From Streptomyces sp. ISL-87 (GTDB lineage: Bacteria; Actinomycetota; Actinomycetes; Streptomycetales; Streptomycetaceae): 52,526 nt of DNA. The notes under the pieces were generated by a model. That model did no database searches and was not told where the DNA came from. It saw only the letters and a program-made list of their open reading frames with translations. The stretch's first letter is position 1. Every line of letters begins with the position of its first letter. The stretch spans positions 1-52,526 of the forward strand of contig NZ_JAGGOY010000102.1 in the NCBI RefSeq assembly GCF_018614095.1, given 5' to 3'. The translations under genes were made by a program, and so were the position numbers. Shown here in pieces: positions 1-7,827 of the stretch.

Positions 1-300
1 CGGACGCTTCCTTTGTACTCACCCTCAGTAACACTTACTGGGGCTTTCCTCCGGGCTTTCGTTCTGTGTTCTTGCGTTTCCGACTCTATCAGAGTCAGTC
101 CCGCTTGCTTTCCAGGTTCTTCGCTTTCGCGTTTTCCCTTTCCGGCGGTTCCAACCTTACCAGATCATTTCCGCGCCGTTTCTGGCTTGGATTTGAATTC
201 GGTGGCCGATTGGAGGGCCTTTCCCTTTCGGGTGGATCAGACTTTATCAGGTCTCCCTGGGTCCTCATTCCCACCCTCTCGCAAGACCCGTCCGGGCACA
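1..300 (-). promoter_or_regulatory. rRNA operon leader with tandem promoters (16S lies off the left edge)
   Basis: Read on the minus strand, the last bases at the window edge are GGAAGCGTCCG, preceded by a GAAAGCCCGGAGGAAAGCCCC-like stretch. I recognise this as the 5' leader found upstream of 16S rRNA in Streptomyces rrn operons. The stretch is purine-rich on the transcribed strand and clearly lower in GC than its surroundings. Three -10-like hexamers follow each other on the minus strand: TAAAGT (246-241), TAAGGT (159-154) and TAGAGT (88-83), each inside a TGATA/TGGTA-type context and about 70-90 bases apart, as expected of multiple rrn promoters. I could not identify convincing -35 boxes. 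The rRNA genes themselves are outside the window, so this rests on recognition of the leader. Confidence 0.8.
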
Positions 301-341
301 CGTGTGTGCCGGGGTGCCGTGCGAGGTGGAGACGCAAACGT

Positions 342-387
342 ACTGGAGCGGGGCCCCCGGATGCAAATCCGGTTGCCCCGCTCCAGT
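342..387 (-). terminator. Long hairpin terminator between rnj and the rrn promoters
   Basis: A 13-bp perfect outer stem (342-354 with 375-387) encloses a 2x2 internal loop, a 6-bp inner stem (357-362 with 367-372) and a 4-base loop. It begins 20 bases past the rnj stop codon and ends about 40 bases before the rrn promoter region, so it probably ends rnj transcription before the rRNA operon. It has no long T tract, as is usual for Streptomyces terminators. Confidence 0.75.
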
Positions 388-406
388 GACGTCGCTACGG
401 CGAGGC

Positions 407-2092
407 TCAGACCTCGACGACGACCGGGAGGATCATCGGGCGGCGGCGGTAGCCGTCCGAGACCCACTTGCCCATCGTCCGGCGGATAAGCTGCTGGATC
501 TGGTGCGGCTCCGCGACGCCGTCGGCGGCGGCGCGGGCGATGGCTTCCTTGATCTTCGGGATGACCGAGCCGAAGGCCGAGTCCTCGATGCCGGAGCCGC
601 GGGCCTGGATGTTCGGGCCGGTGACCACCTTGCCCGTGGTGCTGTCCACCACGACGTACACCGAGATGATGCCCTCCTCGCCGAGGATCCGGCGGTCCTT
701 CAGGTGGACCTCGGTGACGTCGCCGACCGAGAGGCCGTCCACGTACACGTAGCCGGCCTGGACCTTGCCGGAGATCCGGGCCTTGCCGTCGATCAGGTCG
801 ACGACCACGCCGTCCTCGGCGATGACGATGCGGTCCTTCGGGACGCCCGTCAGGGCACCGAGCTCGGCGTTGGCACGCAGGTGGCGCCATTCGCCGTGGA
901 CCGGCATCAGGTTCCGCGGCTTGCAGATGTTGTAGAAGTACAGCAGCTCGCCCGCGGAGGCGTGGCCGGAAACGTGCACCTTGGCGTTGCCCTTGTGCAC
1001 GACGTTGGCGCCCCAGCGGGTCAGGCCGTTGATCACGCGGTAGACCGCGTTCTCGTTGCCCGGGATCAGGGACGACGCCAGGATCACGGTGTCGCCCGGG
1101 ACGATCCGGATCTGGTGGTCCCGGTTCGCCATGCGGGACAGGGCCGCCATCGGCTCGCCCTGGGAGCCCGTGCAGACGAGGACGACCTCGTGGGCCGGCA
1201 GGTCGTCGAGGGTCTTGACGTCCACGACGAGGCCTGCGGGGACCCTCAGGTAGCCCAGGTCACGGGCGATGCCCATGTTGCGGACCATCGAGCGGCCGAC
1301 GAAGGCGACCCTGCGGCCGTACTCGTGGGCGGCGTCGAGGATCTGCTGGATGCGGTGCACGTGGCTGGCGAAGCTGGCCACGATGATCCGGCTGTGGGCG
1401 TTGGCGAACACCGTGCGCAGGACGTTCGAGATCTCGCGCTCGGGCGGTACGAAGCCCGGGACCTCGGCGTTCGTCGAGTCGGAGAGGAGGAGGTCGATGC
1501 CCTCCTCGCTCAGACGCGCGAAGGCGTGCAGGTCGGTGAGGCGGTTGTCCAGCGGCAGCTGGTCCATCTTGAAGTCGCCGGTGGCCACGACCAGGCCGGC
1601 GGGGGTCCGGATGGCCACGGCCAGGGCGTCCGGGATGGAGTGGTTGACGGCGATGAACTCGCAGTCGAAGGGGCCGAGGTTCTCGCGCTCGCCTTCCTTC
1701 ACCTCAAGGGTGTAGGGGCGAATACGGTGCTCCTGGAGCTTCGCCTCGATGAGGGCCAGCGTCAGCTTGGAGCCGATCAGCGGGATGTCCGGCTTCTCGC
1801 GGAGGAGGTACGGGACGGCGCCGATGTGGTCCTCGTGGCCGTGCGTGAGGACGATGCCCTCGATGTCGTCGAGCCGGTCCCTGATGGACGTGAAGTCCGG
1901 CAGGATCAGGTCGATGCCCGGCTGCTCCTCCTCGGGGAAGAGAACGCCGCAGTCGACGATCAGCAGGCGGCCGTCGAACTCGAAGACGGTCATGTTGCGG
2001 CCGATCTCGCCGAGACCACCCAGGGGGGTGACCCGGAGGCCGCCCTTGGGGAGCTTCGGCGGCGGGCCGAGTTCAGGATGCGGATGGCTCAA
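407..2092 (-). CDS. rnj: Ribonuclease J
   Basis: 561-residue metallo-beta-lactamase/beta-CASP ribonuclease, acting in the cytoplasm on mRNA decay and rRNA maturation with endo- and 5'-exonuclease activity known for the family. The zinc-binding motif HGHEDH is at residues 84-89, followed by DFKMDQ and a conserved SDSTNA segment. A later GHAS motif and a C-terminal RNase J domain complete the protein. The reading frame stays open 49 codons further upstream, but I chose a TTG start at 2092 because GAGGAG lies 7 bases before it, the following SHPHPELG sequence is the usual N-terminus in Streptomyces, and the length then fits the family. The gene reads leftward towards an rRNA operon. Confidence 0.93.
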   Translation of the reverse strand: MSHPHPELGPPPKLPKGGLRVTPLGGLGEIGRNMTVFEFDGRLLIVDCGVLFPEEEQPGIDLILPDFTSIRDRLDDIEGIVLTHGHEDHIGAVPYLLREKPDIPLIGSKLTLALIEAKLQEHRIRPYTLEVKEGERENLGPFDCEFIAVNHSIPDALAVAIRTPAGLVVATGDFKMDQLPLDNRLTDLHAFARLSEEGIDLLLSDSTNAEVPGFVPPEREISNVLRTVFANAHSRIIVASFASHVHRIQQILDAAHEYGRRVAFVGRSMVRNMGIARDLGYLRVPAGLVVDVKTLDDLPAHEVVLVCTGSQGEPMAALSRMANRDHQIRIVPGDTVILASSLIPGNENAVYRVINGLTRWGANVVHKGNAKVHVSGHASAGELLYFYNICKPRNLMPVHGEWRHLRANAELGALTGVPKDRIVIAEDGVVVDLIDGKARISGKVQAGYVYVDGLSVGDVTEVHLKDRRILGEEGIISVYVVVDSTTGKVVTGPNIQARGSGIEDSAFGSVIPKIKEAIARAAADGVAEPHQIQQLIRRTMGKWVSDGYRRRPMILPVVVEV

Positions 2093-2112
2093 AAGTGTCT
2101 CCTCACCACGCA

Positions 2113-2139
2113 CGCCACGTACCCCTAAGGCACGTGGCG
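2113..2139. promoter_or_regulatory. Inverted repeat in the rnj leader
   Basis: CGCCACGT (2113-2120) is mirrored by ACGTGGCG (2132-2139) with 11 bases between. It sits just upstream of the rnj ribosome binding site in a 121-base gap whose remainder (2150-2213) is unusually A/T-rich for this genome and probably holds the rnj promoter. The repeat could form a leader hairpin or be a protein operator; the sequence does not decide. Confidence 0.4.
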
Positions 2140-2213
2140 CGCATGTCATTCGTGCACTTGCTTTTGTCTGTTCTGTTCTTATTTTCGTGCTTATTCGGTT
2201 GTGAAGTCTGTTG

Positions 2214-3113
2214 TCAGAGCTGTACCCCGCCTGCCGCAAGATCGATCTTGAGCTGCGCCGCCTCTTCGGCGGTCAGCTCGATCAGCGGGAGCCGGAGCGG
2301 GCCCGCGGGCAGGCCCTGAAGGTTCAGGGCGCCCTTGGTGGTGATCACGCCCTGCGTGCGGAACATGCCGGTGAAGACGGGGAGAAGCTTCTGGTGGATC
2401 TCGGTGGCCTTCTGGACGTCGCCGCCCAGGTGCGCCTCGAGCATCGCCCGGAGCTCGGGGGTGACCAGGTGGCCGACCACGGAGACGAAGCCGACCGCGC
2501 CGACCGAGAGGAGCGGCAGGTTCAGCATGTCGTCGCCGGAGTACCAGGCCAGGCCGCTCCGCGCGATGGCCCAGCTGGCGCGGCCGAGGTCGCCCTTGGC
2601 GTCCTTGTTGGCCACGATACGGGGATGCTCGGCCAGGCGTACCAGGGTTTCGGTGTTGATCGGGACACCACTGCGGCCGGGGATGTCGTAGAGCATGACC
2701 GGCAGCTCGGTGGCGTCGGCGATGGCCGTGAAGTGCCGGTAGAGGCCTTCCTGCGGCGGCTTGCTGTAGTACGGGGTCACCGCGAGCAGGCCGTGGGCGC
2801 CGGTGCGCTCCGCCTGGCGGGCGAGTTCGAGGGTGTGGCGGGTGTCGTTGGTGCCGATGCCGGCGACCACGTGGGCGCGGTCCCCGACCGCTTCGAGTAC
2901 GGCTCGTACGAGGTCGTTTTTCTCCGCGTCGGTGGTGGTCGGCGACTCACCGGTGGTGCCGTTGATGATCAGGCCGTCGTTGCCTGCGTCCACCAAGTGG
3001 ACGGCGAGCTGCTGCGCGCCGTCGAGGTCGAGTGCGCCATCCGCCGTAAACGGCGTGATCATGGCGGTGAGGACCCGCCCGAAGGGGGTCTGCGGAGTCG
3101 AGATCGGAGCCAT
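2214..3113 (-). CDS. dapA: 4-hydroxy-tetrahydrodipicolinate synthase
   Basis: 299-residue DapA, a TIM-barrel enzyme of the DHDPS/NAL family that condenses pyruvate with aspartate semialdehyde, the first committed step towards diaminopimelate and lysine. Family residues are in place: the TT pair at 53-54 in NGTTGE, Tyr115-Tyr116 in TPYYSK, Tyr142 in YDIPGRSG and the Schiff-base Lys170 in ANKDA. I placed the start at the ATG at 3113 (MAPISTPQ...); the frame extends 41 codons further but through a repeated palindromic element, so that extension is not protein. Together with dapB at 5653 it supplies the diaminopimelate pathway. No strong ribosome binding site is visible, only a purine-poor leader. 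Confidence 0.93.
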   Translation of the reverse strand: MAPISTPQTPFGRVLTAMITPFTADGALDLDGAQQLAVHLVDAGNDGLIINGTTGESPTTTDAEKNDLVRAVLEAVGDRAHVVAGIGTNDTRHTLELARQAERTGAHGLLAVTPYYSKPPQEGLYRHFTAIADATELPVMLYDIPGRSGVPINTETLVRLAEHPRIVANKDAKGDLGRASWAIARSGLAWYSGDDMLNLPLLSVGAVGFVSVVGHLVTPELRAMLEAHLGGDVQKATEIHQKLLPVFTGMFRTQGVITTKGALNLQGLPAGPLRLPLIELTAEEAAQLKIDLAAGGVQL

Positions 3114-3147
3114 GGGTAACACGCTACTCGCTGCCACGCTCGCAGTG

Positions 3148-3202
3148 TCCCCTCGGGGGGACGTCTGGGGGGGTACCTCCCAGCGGTAGCTGGGGGGAGA
3201 GT
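3148..3202. repeat. Dispersed palindromic repeat, copy 1
   Basis: Contains the core CCCAGC-GGTA-GCTGGG (3179-3194) flanked by a G-rich arm (GTCTGGGGGGGTACCTCCC). The same core with similar flanks recurs at 12431-12480 (inverted) and 21020-21061. All three copies are intergenic. This resembles a short interspersed repeat common in Streptomyces intergenic DNA. Confidence 0.7.
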
Positions 3203-3209
3203 GTTGGAT

Positions 3210-3247
3210 CCCGGCACTGCCTGCTCGGGGGTTCAAGCAGTGCCGGG
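3210..3247 (-). terminator. Inverted repeat, possible thyX terminator
   Basis: CCCGGCACTGC (3210-3220) and GCAGTGCCGGG (3237-3247) form an 11-bp perfect stem with a 16-base loop, about 95 bases past the thyX stop and about 97 bases before dapA starts. It could end thyX transcription or be an operator for dapA. There is no T tract. Confidence 0.45.
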
Positions 3248-3343
3248 TCCGTTTGATCAGCCTAGATGAACTTTACGAAACGCCGCAATACGGACACTTG
3301 GGACTTACTTCAGTACATGTGTACGCCGCAGGTGTATCGAGCC

Positions 3344-4084
3344 CTACGGGGCAACGCGGCCGTTGCCGTTGAAGGCGGCGTAGGTCAGCGGCATGAGCCG
3401 CGCCCAGTGCTGCTCCATCTTCTCGCCGACCATCTCGATCTCCCGCTGCGGGAAGGACGGCACCGCCGCGAGCTCGTGCTGCGTACGCAGGCCCAGGAAG
3501 TGCATCAGCGAGCGCGCGTTGCAGGTGGCGTACATCGAGGAGAAAAGGCCGACCGGCAGGACCGAACGGGCAACCTCGCGGGCCACGCCTGCCGCCAGCA
3601 TCTCCTGGTAGGCCTCGTAGGCCTGACGGTACGAGTCCTCCATGACCCGGCCCGTCAGTTCCTGCTGCGCCGCGGTGCCCTCGACGAAGACGTACTTGCC
3701 CGGGCGGCCCTCCTGGACGAGCTTGCGCTCGGCGTCCGGGACGTAGAAGACCGGCTCGAGCTCCCTGTAGCGGCCGGATTCCTCGTTGTAGGACCAGCCG
3801 ACACGGTGCCGCATGAACTCGCGGAACACGAAGATCGGGGCGCTGATGAAGAACGTCATCGAGTTGTGCTCGAAGGGGCTGCCGTGGCGGTCCCGCATCA
3901 GGTAGTTGATGAGTCCCTTGGAGCGCTCCGGGTCCTTCTGCAGCTCCTCCAGGGACTGCTCGCCCGCCGTGGAGACGCGGGCGGCCCACAGCACGTCGGA
4001 GTCGGCGGCGGAGTGCTTCACCAGCTCCACCGTGACATCACTGCGGAAGCTGGGTTTCAGGGCTGAAGCGGCGGTCTCGCTCAC
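3344..4084 (-). CDS. thyX: FAD-dependent thymidylate synthase
   Basis: 246-residue ThyX, which makes dTMP from dUMP using methylenetetrahydrofolate and NAD(P)H through a flavin. The signature RHR (residues 92-94) is followed by VGWSYNEESGRY, matching the RHR-x7/8-S class motif. A conserved RSVLPVGL segment and a C-terminal HWARLMPLTYAAF segment are also typical. The ATG at 4084 gives the usual family length. It is transcribed leftward and lies upstream of dapA with a 230-base gap holding an inverted repeat and a dispersed repeat, so it is probably its own transcription unit. Confidence 0.93.
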   Translation of the reverse strand: MSETAASALKPSFRSDVTVELVKHSAADSDVLWAARVSTAGEQSLEELQKDPERSKGLINYLMRDRHGSPFEHNSMTFFISAPIFVFREFMRHRVGWSYNEESGRYRELEPVFYVPDAERKLVQEGRPGKYVFVEGTAAQQELTGRVMEDSYRQAYEAYQEMLAAGVAREVARSVLPVGLFSSMYATCNARSLMHFLGLRTQHELAAVPSFPQREIEMVGEKMEQHWARLMPLTYAAFNGNGRVAP

Positions 4085-4295
4085 CGGGGTCCTTCCAAAC
4101 GTGCTTGAGATGGCGCGCCCACTCTACGACGCCGTGCCCGGGCCGCCTCGCAAGCGCAAGCGGCCGCTCTGTCACCCGGACAGCTGACACTCCGCCATAA
4201 ATTTGGTTAATGTCCCGAAATCCGGCACCGATGGGGCAGTTCATACGTCCTTACCCATGCAACCCATGGCCCCGATCGTGAGGAGAGTCGCCCCC

Positions 4296-4526
4296 ATGTT
4301 CCGCCGGCGCGAACCCGTCCCGTTTGCCTTCGTCGCCGAGGCCGACCGCTTCCGCAGCAATGTCACTCCGCCGCCGCGCGAGAGTCTGGGCAAGACCCAG
4401 ATCGCCGCCCGTAGTCTGGTCGGGCTGACCGTGGCCACCGGGCTGGTCGGATCACTGCTCTTCGGTATGCCCGCACTTCAGCCCAGCCACGCGCCGCAGA
4501 AGTCCGAGGCGGCCGTGGCGCGGTAG
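4296..4526 (+). CDS. Small membrane-anchored protein of unknown function
   Basis: 76-residue protein starting at the ATG at 4296, chosen because AGGAGAG lies 8 bases upstream; the frame is open for 31 more codons but without a ribosome site. The N-terminal half is charged (FRRREPVPF... RFRSN). Residues about 45-65 (ARSLVGLTVATGLVGSLLFG) form one membrane segment, and the tail is short and polar. It is divergent from thyX and 48 bases upstream of the PH-like membrane protein gene, so the two are probably co-transcribed. I do not recognise a named family. Confidence 0.65.
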   Translation: MFRRREPVPFAFVAEADRFRSNVTPPPRESLGKTQIAARSLVGLTVATGLVGSLLFGMPALQPSHAPQKSEAAVAR

Positions 4527-4574
4527 CCTCACGGGCACAGCCCAACCGAACGTGCATGTGAGTGAGGTCCAGCC

Positions 4575-5129
4575 GTGCCCCTGCCCTTCCTGACGGCCGA
4601 CGGCGTATTCGAAGCGCATGAAGACGATGCCCTCGCACACGTCGACCACGACCACTGGCGGCGGCCCTACCGGCCGGGCCCCTGGCGAGTGGCCGGTGCC
4701 GCGCTGCTGCTCCTGCTGGCCGCCTTCATGCTGCTCTCCACGATGATCGTCGCGTTCGCGGGCGCCTGGGCCGGGGCCGGCTTCTGCCTGGCCGCCGCGC
4801 TCGCCGTGATCGGGTCGGCGGTGCGCCTGCTGCTCGTCGGCGTCTGGGTGAGCCGGACGGGGCTGCGCCGGGTGGCGTTCTTCGGGACGCGCTCGATCGC
4901 CTGGAGCGAGATCGACCAGGTTCGCACGGTGCAGCAGCCGGTGCGCTGGCTCGGGCTGCCGAGGACCGTGCAGGGCCAGGCGCTGACGGTCGCCGGGCGC
5001 GACGGCGCGGAGCTGCCGGTGCTGCTGACCGACCACAACGCCGATTTCCTGTCGCGGACCGAGGCGTTCGACCGGGCCGCCGGCGCGGTCGAGGCCTGGG
5101 CCGACGAGTACCGGGCCGTGCCCGCCTGA
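4575..5129 (+). CDS. PH-like domain membrane protein
   Basis: 184 residues, GTG start with GAGG about 9 bases upstream. After a polar N-terminus, two hydrophobic segments (about residues 39-62 and 66-88) form a hairpin in the membrane. The C-terminal part has the pattern of a bacterial PH-type domain: VSRTGLRRVAFFG, then a SIAWSEIDQVRT segment, typical of actinobacterial PH-domain membrane proteins. Function is unknown. It converges on the gene at 5181, with which it shares a hairpin terminator. Confidence 0.72.
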   Translation: MPLPFLTADGVFEAHEDDALAHVDHDHWRRPYRPGPWRVAGAALLLLLAAFMLLSTMIVAFAGAWAGAGFCLAAALAVIGSAVRLLLVGVWVSRTGLRRVAFFGTRSIAWSEIDQVRTVQQPVRWLGLPRTVQGQALTVAGRDGAELPVLLTDHNADFLSRTEAFDRAAGAVEAWADEYRAVPA

Positions 5130-5163
5130 CAAACGTGCCCGCCTGACAGACGTATCGAGCACG

Positions 5164-5201
5164 GGAAGCCCGTACGGGGATCAGACCTGTACGGGCTTTC
5201 C
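5164..5201. terminator. Bidirectional terminator between convergent genes
   Basis: GGAAGCCCGTAC (5164-5175) pairs with GTACGGGCTTTCC (5189-5201), with one bulged T and a loop of about 13 bases. It lies 34 bases past the stop of the rightward gene and overlaps the last codons of the leftward gene. Confidence 0.65.
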
Positions 5202-5633
5202 GTCGTGCAGGGCGATCGCCCGCTGCATGGCCTTGCGGGCCCGCGGAGTGTCGCGGGCGTCGTGGTAGGCGACGGCGAGGCGGAACCAGCTGCGCCAGTC
5301 CCCCGGGGCGTCCTCGGTCTCGGCCTTGCGGCGCGCGAAGACCTCGTCGGCGGAGTCCCGCAGGATCCGTCCGTACTGGTCCCGTTCCAGCTCGTCCACG
5401 GGCAGTGCGCCCTCGGCCTCCAGCTCGGTCGCCAGCTGGTTGGCCCTGTTGACGAACTGGGTGTTCTTCCAGAGGAACCAGACGCCGATGACCGGCAGGA
5501 TCAGCACGGCCACCCCGAAGGTGACGGTGAGCCAGGTGCCGTGCCGGATCAGCATCAGGCCCCGGCTGCCGACCAGGACGAAGTAGACCACCAGGACGGC
5601 GGCCGTGAGGAAGTACGTGATCTTCGCGCGCAT
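5181..5633 (-). CDS. Small two-helix membrane protein with TPR-like tail
   Basis: 150 residues. Two membrane segments at about residues 5-30 and 35-54 are followed by a charged cytoplasmic tail. The tail ends in DWRSWFRLAVAYHDARDTPRARKAMQRAIAL in two runs, which looks like a single tetratricopeptide-type helical repeat. It lies 19 bases downstream of dapB and is probably the last gene of the rpsO-pnp-M16-dapB run. Conserved position in Streptomyces is likely, but I do not know a function. The last codons overlap the shared terminator hairpin. Confidence 0.72.
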   Translation of the reverse strand: MRAKITYFLTAAVLVVYFVLVGSRGLMLIRHGTWLTVTFGVAVLILPVIGVWFLWKNTQFVNRANQLATELEAEGALPVDELERDQYGRILRDSADEVFARRKAETEDAPGDWRSWFRLAVAYHDARDTPRARKAMQRAIALHDGKPVQV

Positions 5634-5652
5634 GGGTACTACTGCCTGCTCA

Positions 5653-6405
5653 TCAGCCGAGGTCGAGGAAGTGTTCCAGGCCGAAGGTGAGGCCCGGGGT
5701 CCGCACCACGCGGCGCGCGCCGAGCAGGATGCCCGGCATGAAGCTGCTGTGGTGCAGGGAGTCGTGACGGATGGTCAGGGTCTCGCCCTCGCCGCCGAGC
5801 AGTACCTCCTGGTGGGCCAGCAGGCCGCGCAGGCGGATGGCGTGCACCGGGACGCCGTCGACATTGGCGCCGCGGGCGCCGTCGAGGGCGGTGACGGTGG
5901 CGTCGGGCTGCGGGGCGCAGCCGGCCTCGGCGCGGGCGGCCGCGATGAGCTGCGCCGTACGGGTCGCCGTGCCGGAGGGGGCGTCGACCTTGTGGGGGTG
6001 GTGCAGCTCGACGACCTCGACGGAGTCGAAGTAGCGGGCGGCCTGGGCGGCGAACTTCATGGTGAGGACGGCGCCGATGGAGAAGTTCGGGGCGATGAGC
6101 ACACCGGTTTCCGGGGAGCCGGCGAGCCAGGTGTTCAGCTGCGCGAGGCGGTCCTCGGTCCAGCCGGTGGTGCCGACCACTGCGTGGATGCCGTGGCGGA
6201 TGAGGAAGTCCAGGTTCCCCATCACCGAGGCGGGGGTGGTCAGCTCGATCGCGACCTGGGCGCCGGCCTCGGCCAGCGTCTCCAGCTTGTCACCGCGGCC
6301 GAGGGCCGCCACCAGCTCCATGTCTTCGGCGGCCTCGATGGCCTTGACCGCCTCGGAGCCGATGCGGCCCTGGGCTCCGAGGACCGCCACGCGCAGCTTG
6401 CTCAT
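5653..6405 (-). CDS. dapB: 4-hydroxy-tetrahydrodipicolinate reductase
   Basis: 250-residue DapB, which reduces the DapA product with NAD(P)H in the diaminopimelate/lysine pathway. The N-terminal dinucleotide motif GAQGRIG is at residues 10-16. The catalytic signature HHPHKVDAPSGT is at residues 135-146, with the key Lys139 and the preceding His residues intact. Length is standard for actinobacteria. It follows the M16 peptidase gene by 42 bases and precedes the small membrane protein by 19 bases, so it sits in the middle of a leftward operon. Confidence 0.94.
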   Translation of the reverse strand: MSKLRVAVLGAQGRIGSEAVKAIEAAEDMELVAALGRGDKLETLAEAGAQVAIELTTPASVMGNLDFLIRHGIHAVVGTTGWTEDRLAQLNTWLAGSPETGVLIAPNFSIGAVLTMKFAAQAARYFDSVEVVELHHPHKVDAPSGTATRTAQLIAAARAEAGCAPQPDATVTALDGARGANVDGVPVHAIRLRGLLAHQEVLLGGEGETLTIRHDSLHHSSFMPGILLGARRVVRTPGLTFGLEHFLDLG

Positions 6406-6447
6406 GTTTACGTCCTTAAATGCGTACAGACTTGACGGCGTACGGGA

Positions 6448-7827
6448 TCAGGCGACCACTTCGTCGAGGCGGGCGGCCTGCTTCTCCTTCAGCGGGCCGA
6501 TCACCGCGAGCGACGGCCGGTGTGCCAGTACATCCTGGGCGACCGCGCGGACGTCGTCCGGGGTCACGGCGGCGATTCGGGCCAGCATGTCGTCGACCGA
6601 CATCTGGTCGCCCCAGCACAGCTCGCTCTTGCCGATGCGGTTCATGATCGCGCCGGTGTCTTCGAGGCCGAGGACGGTGGAGCCGGAGAGCTGGCCGACG
6701 GCCCGCCTGATCTCCTCGTCGGTGAGCCCGTCGGAGGCGACCTTGTCGAGCTCGTCGCGGCAGATCCGGAGCACGTCGTGGACCTGGCTGGGGCGGCAGC
6801 CGGCGTAGACGCCGAAGAGGCCGGTGTCGGCGAAGCCCGAGGTGTACGAGTACACGCTGTAGGCCAGGCCGCGCTTCTCCCGGACCTCCTGGAACAGGCG
6901 GGAGGACATGCCGCCGCCGAGGGCGGTGTTCAGTACGCCGAGCGCCCAGCGGCGCTCGTCGGTACGGGCCAGGCCGGGCATGCCGAGGACCACGTGGGCC
7001 TGCTCGGTCTTGCGGTTGACCAGGTCGACCTTGCCGGCGGTGCGCAGGCGCTTGGTGCCGGTGCGCGGGCCGATCGGCTCGGCGTCGGTGCGCCCGAGGG
7101 CTCCGGCCTTCTCGAAGGCGGCGCGGACCTGGCGTACGACCTTGTTGTGGTCGACGTTGCCCGCGGCGGCCACGACGAGGTGGGTCGGGTCGTAGTGCTT
7201 CTTGTAGAAGCGGCGGATCCGGTCGGCGCCGAGGGCGTTGATCGTGTCGACGGTGCCGAGGACGGGACGGCCCAGGGGGCTGTCACCGAACATGGTCTGC
7301 GCGAACAGGTCGTGCACGCAGTCGCCCGGGTCGTCCTCGGTCATCGCGATCTCTTCGAGGATGACGCCGCGCTCGGCGTCGACGTCCTCCTGGCGGATCA
7401 GCGAGCCGGTGAGCATGTCGCAGACCACGTCGATGGCCAGCGGCAGGTCGGTGTCGAGCACGCGCGCGTAGTAGCAGGTGTACTCCTTCGCCGTGAAGGC
7501 GTTCATCTCGCCGCCGACCGCGTCGATGGCGGAGGAGATGTCGAGGGCACTGCGCTTGTCGGTGCCCTTGAAGAGGAGGTGCTCCAGGTAGTGCGTGGCG
7601 CCGTTCAGCGTGGGCGTCTCGTCGCGGGAGCCCACGTTCGCCCAGATGCCGAAGGTGGCGGAGCGGACGGAGGGCAGCGTCTCGGTGACGACGCGCAGTC
7701 CGCCGGGGAGGACCGTGCGCCGGACGGTGCCGATGCCGTTCTGCCCCTTGAGGAGGGTTTGGGTACGGGCGACGGCCCGCCCCTCCGAAGAGGGGCGGGC
7801 CGTCACACGGGAACTACGCGACGTCAC
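6448..7827 (-). CDS. M16-family zinc metallopeptidase (processing-protease type)
   Basis: 459 residues. The inverted zinc motif HYLEH is at residues 79-83 and the third ligand Glu159 follows in VILEEIAMTEDDP, so the active site is complete; the C-terminal half is the second, non-catalytic M16 lobe. Substrate is unknown. The GTG start at 7827 overlaps the pnp stop codon (GTGA), implying coupled translation; another in-frame GTG is at 7806. Either way a very strong hairpin at 7771-7804 falls within the first 20 codons, which is odd for a translated start region. No further ATG or GTG lies between there and the conserved domain. The gene is downstream of pnp, a conserved order in Streptomyces. 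Confidence 0.9.
   Translation of the reverse strand: MTSRSSRVTARPSSEGRAVARTQTLLKGQNGIGTVRRTVLPGGLRVVTETLPSVRSATFGIWANVGSRDETPTLNGATHYLEHLLFKGTDKRSALDISSAIDAVGGEMNAFTAKEYTCYYARVLDTDLPLAIDVVCDMLTGSLIRQEDVDAERGVILEEIAMTEDDPGDCVHDLFAQTMFGDSPLGRPVLGTVDTINALGADRIRRFYKKHYDPTHLVVAAAGNVDHNKVVRQVRAAFEKAGALGRTDAEPIGPRTGTKRLRTAGKVDLVNRKTEQAHVVLGMPGLARTDERRWALGVLNTALGGGMSSRLFQEVREKRGLAYSVYSYTSGFADTGLFGVYAGCRPSQVHDVLRICRDELDKVASDGLTDEEIRRAVGQLSGSTVLGLEDTGAIMNRIGKSELCWGDQMSVDDMLARIAAVTPDDVRAVAQDVLAHRPSLAVIGPLKEKQAARLDEVVA
7771..7804 (-). terminator. UUCG-capped 15-bp hairpin just past pnp
   Basis: Two perfectly complementary 15-base arms (7771-7785 and 7790-7804) flank a 4-base loop that reads TTCG on the minus strand, closed by C-G, i.e. 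a C(UUCG)G tetraloop. It starts 20 bases after the pnp stop codon, yet lies inside the 5' coding region of the M16 peptidase. It could act as a terminator/attenuator or as a 3' stabiliser of pnp mRNA. Confidence 0.75.

Noticed and set aside
342..387. Possible tRNA or small structured RNA
   Set aside because: The fold is one long hairpin; there is no cloverleaf, no T-loop sequence and no CCA region. A terminator explains it.
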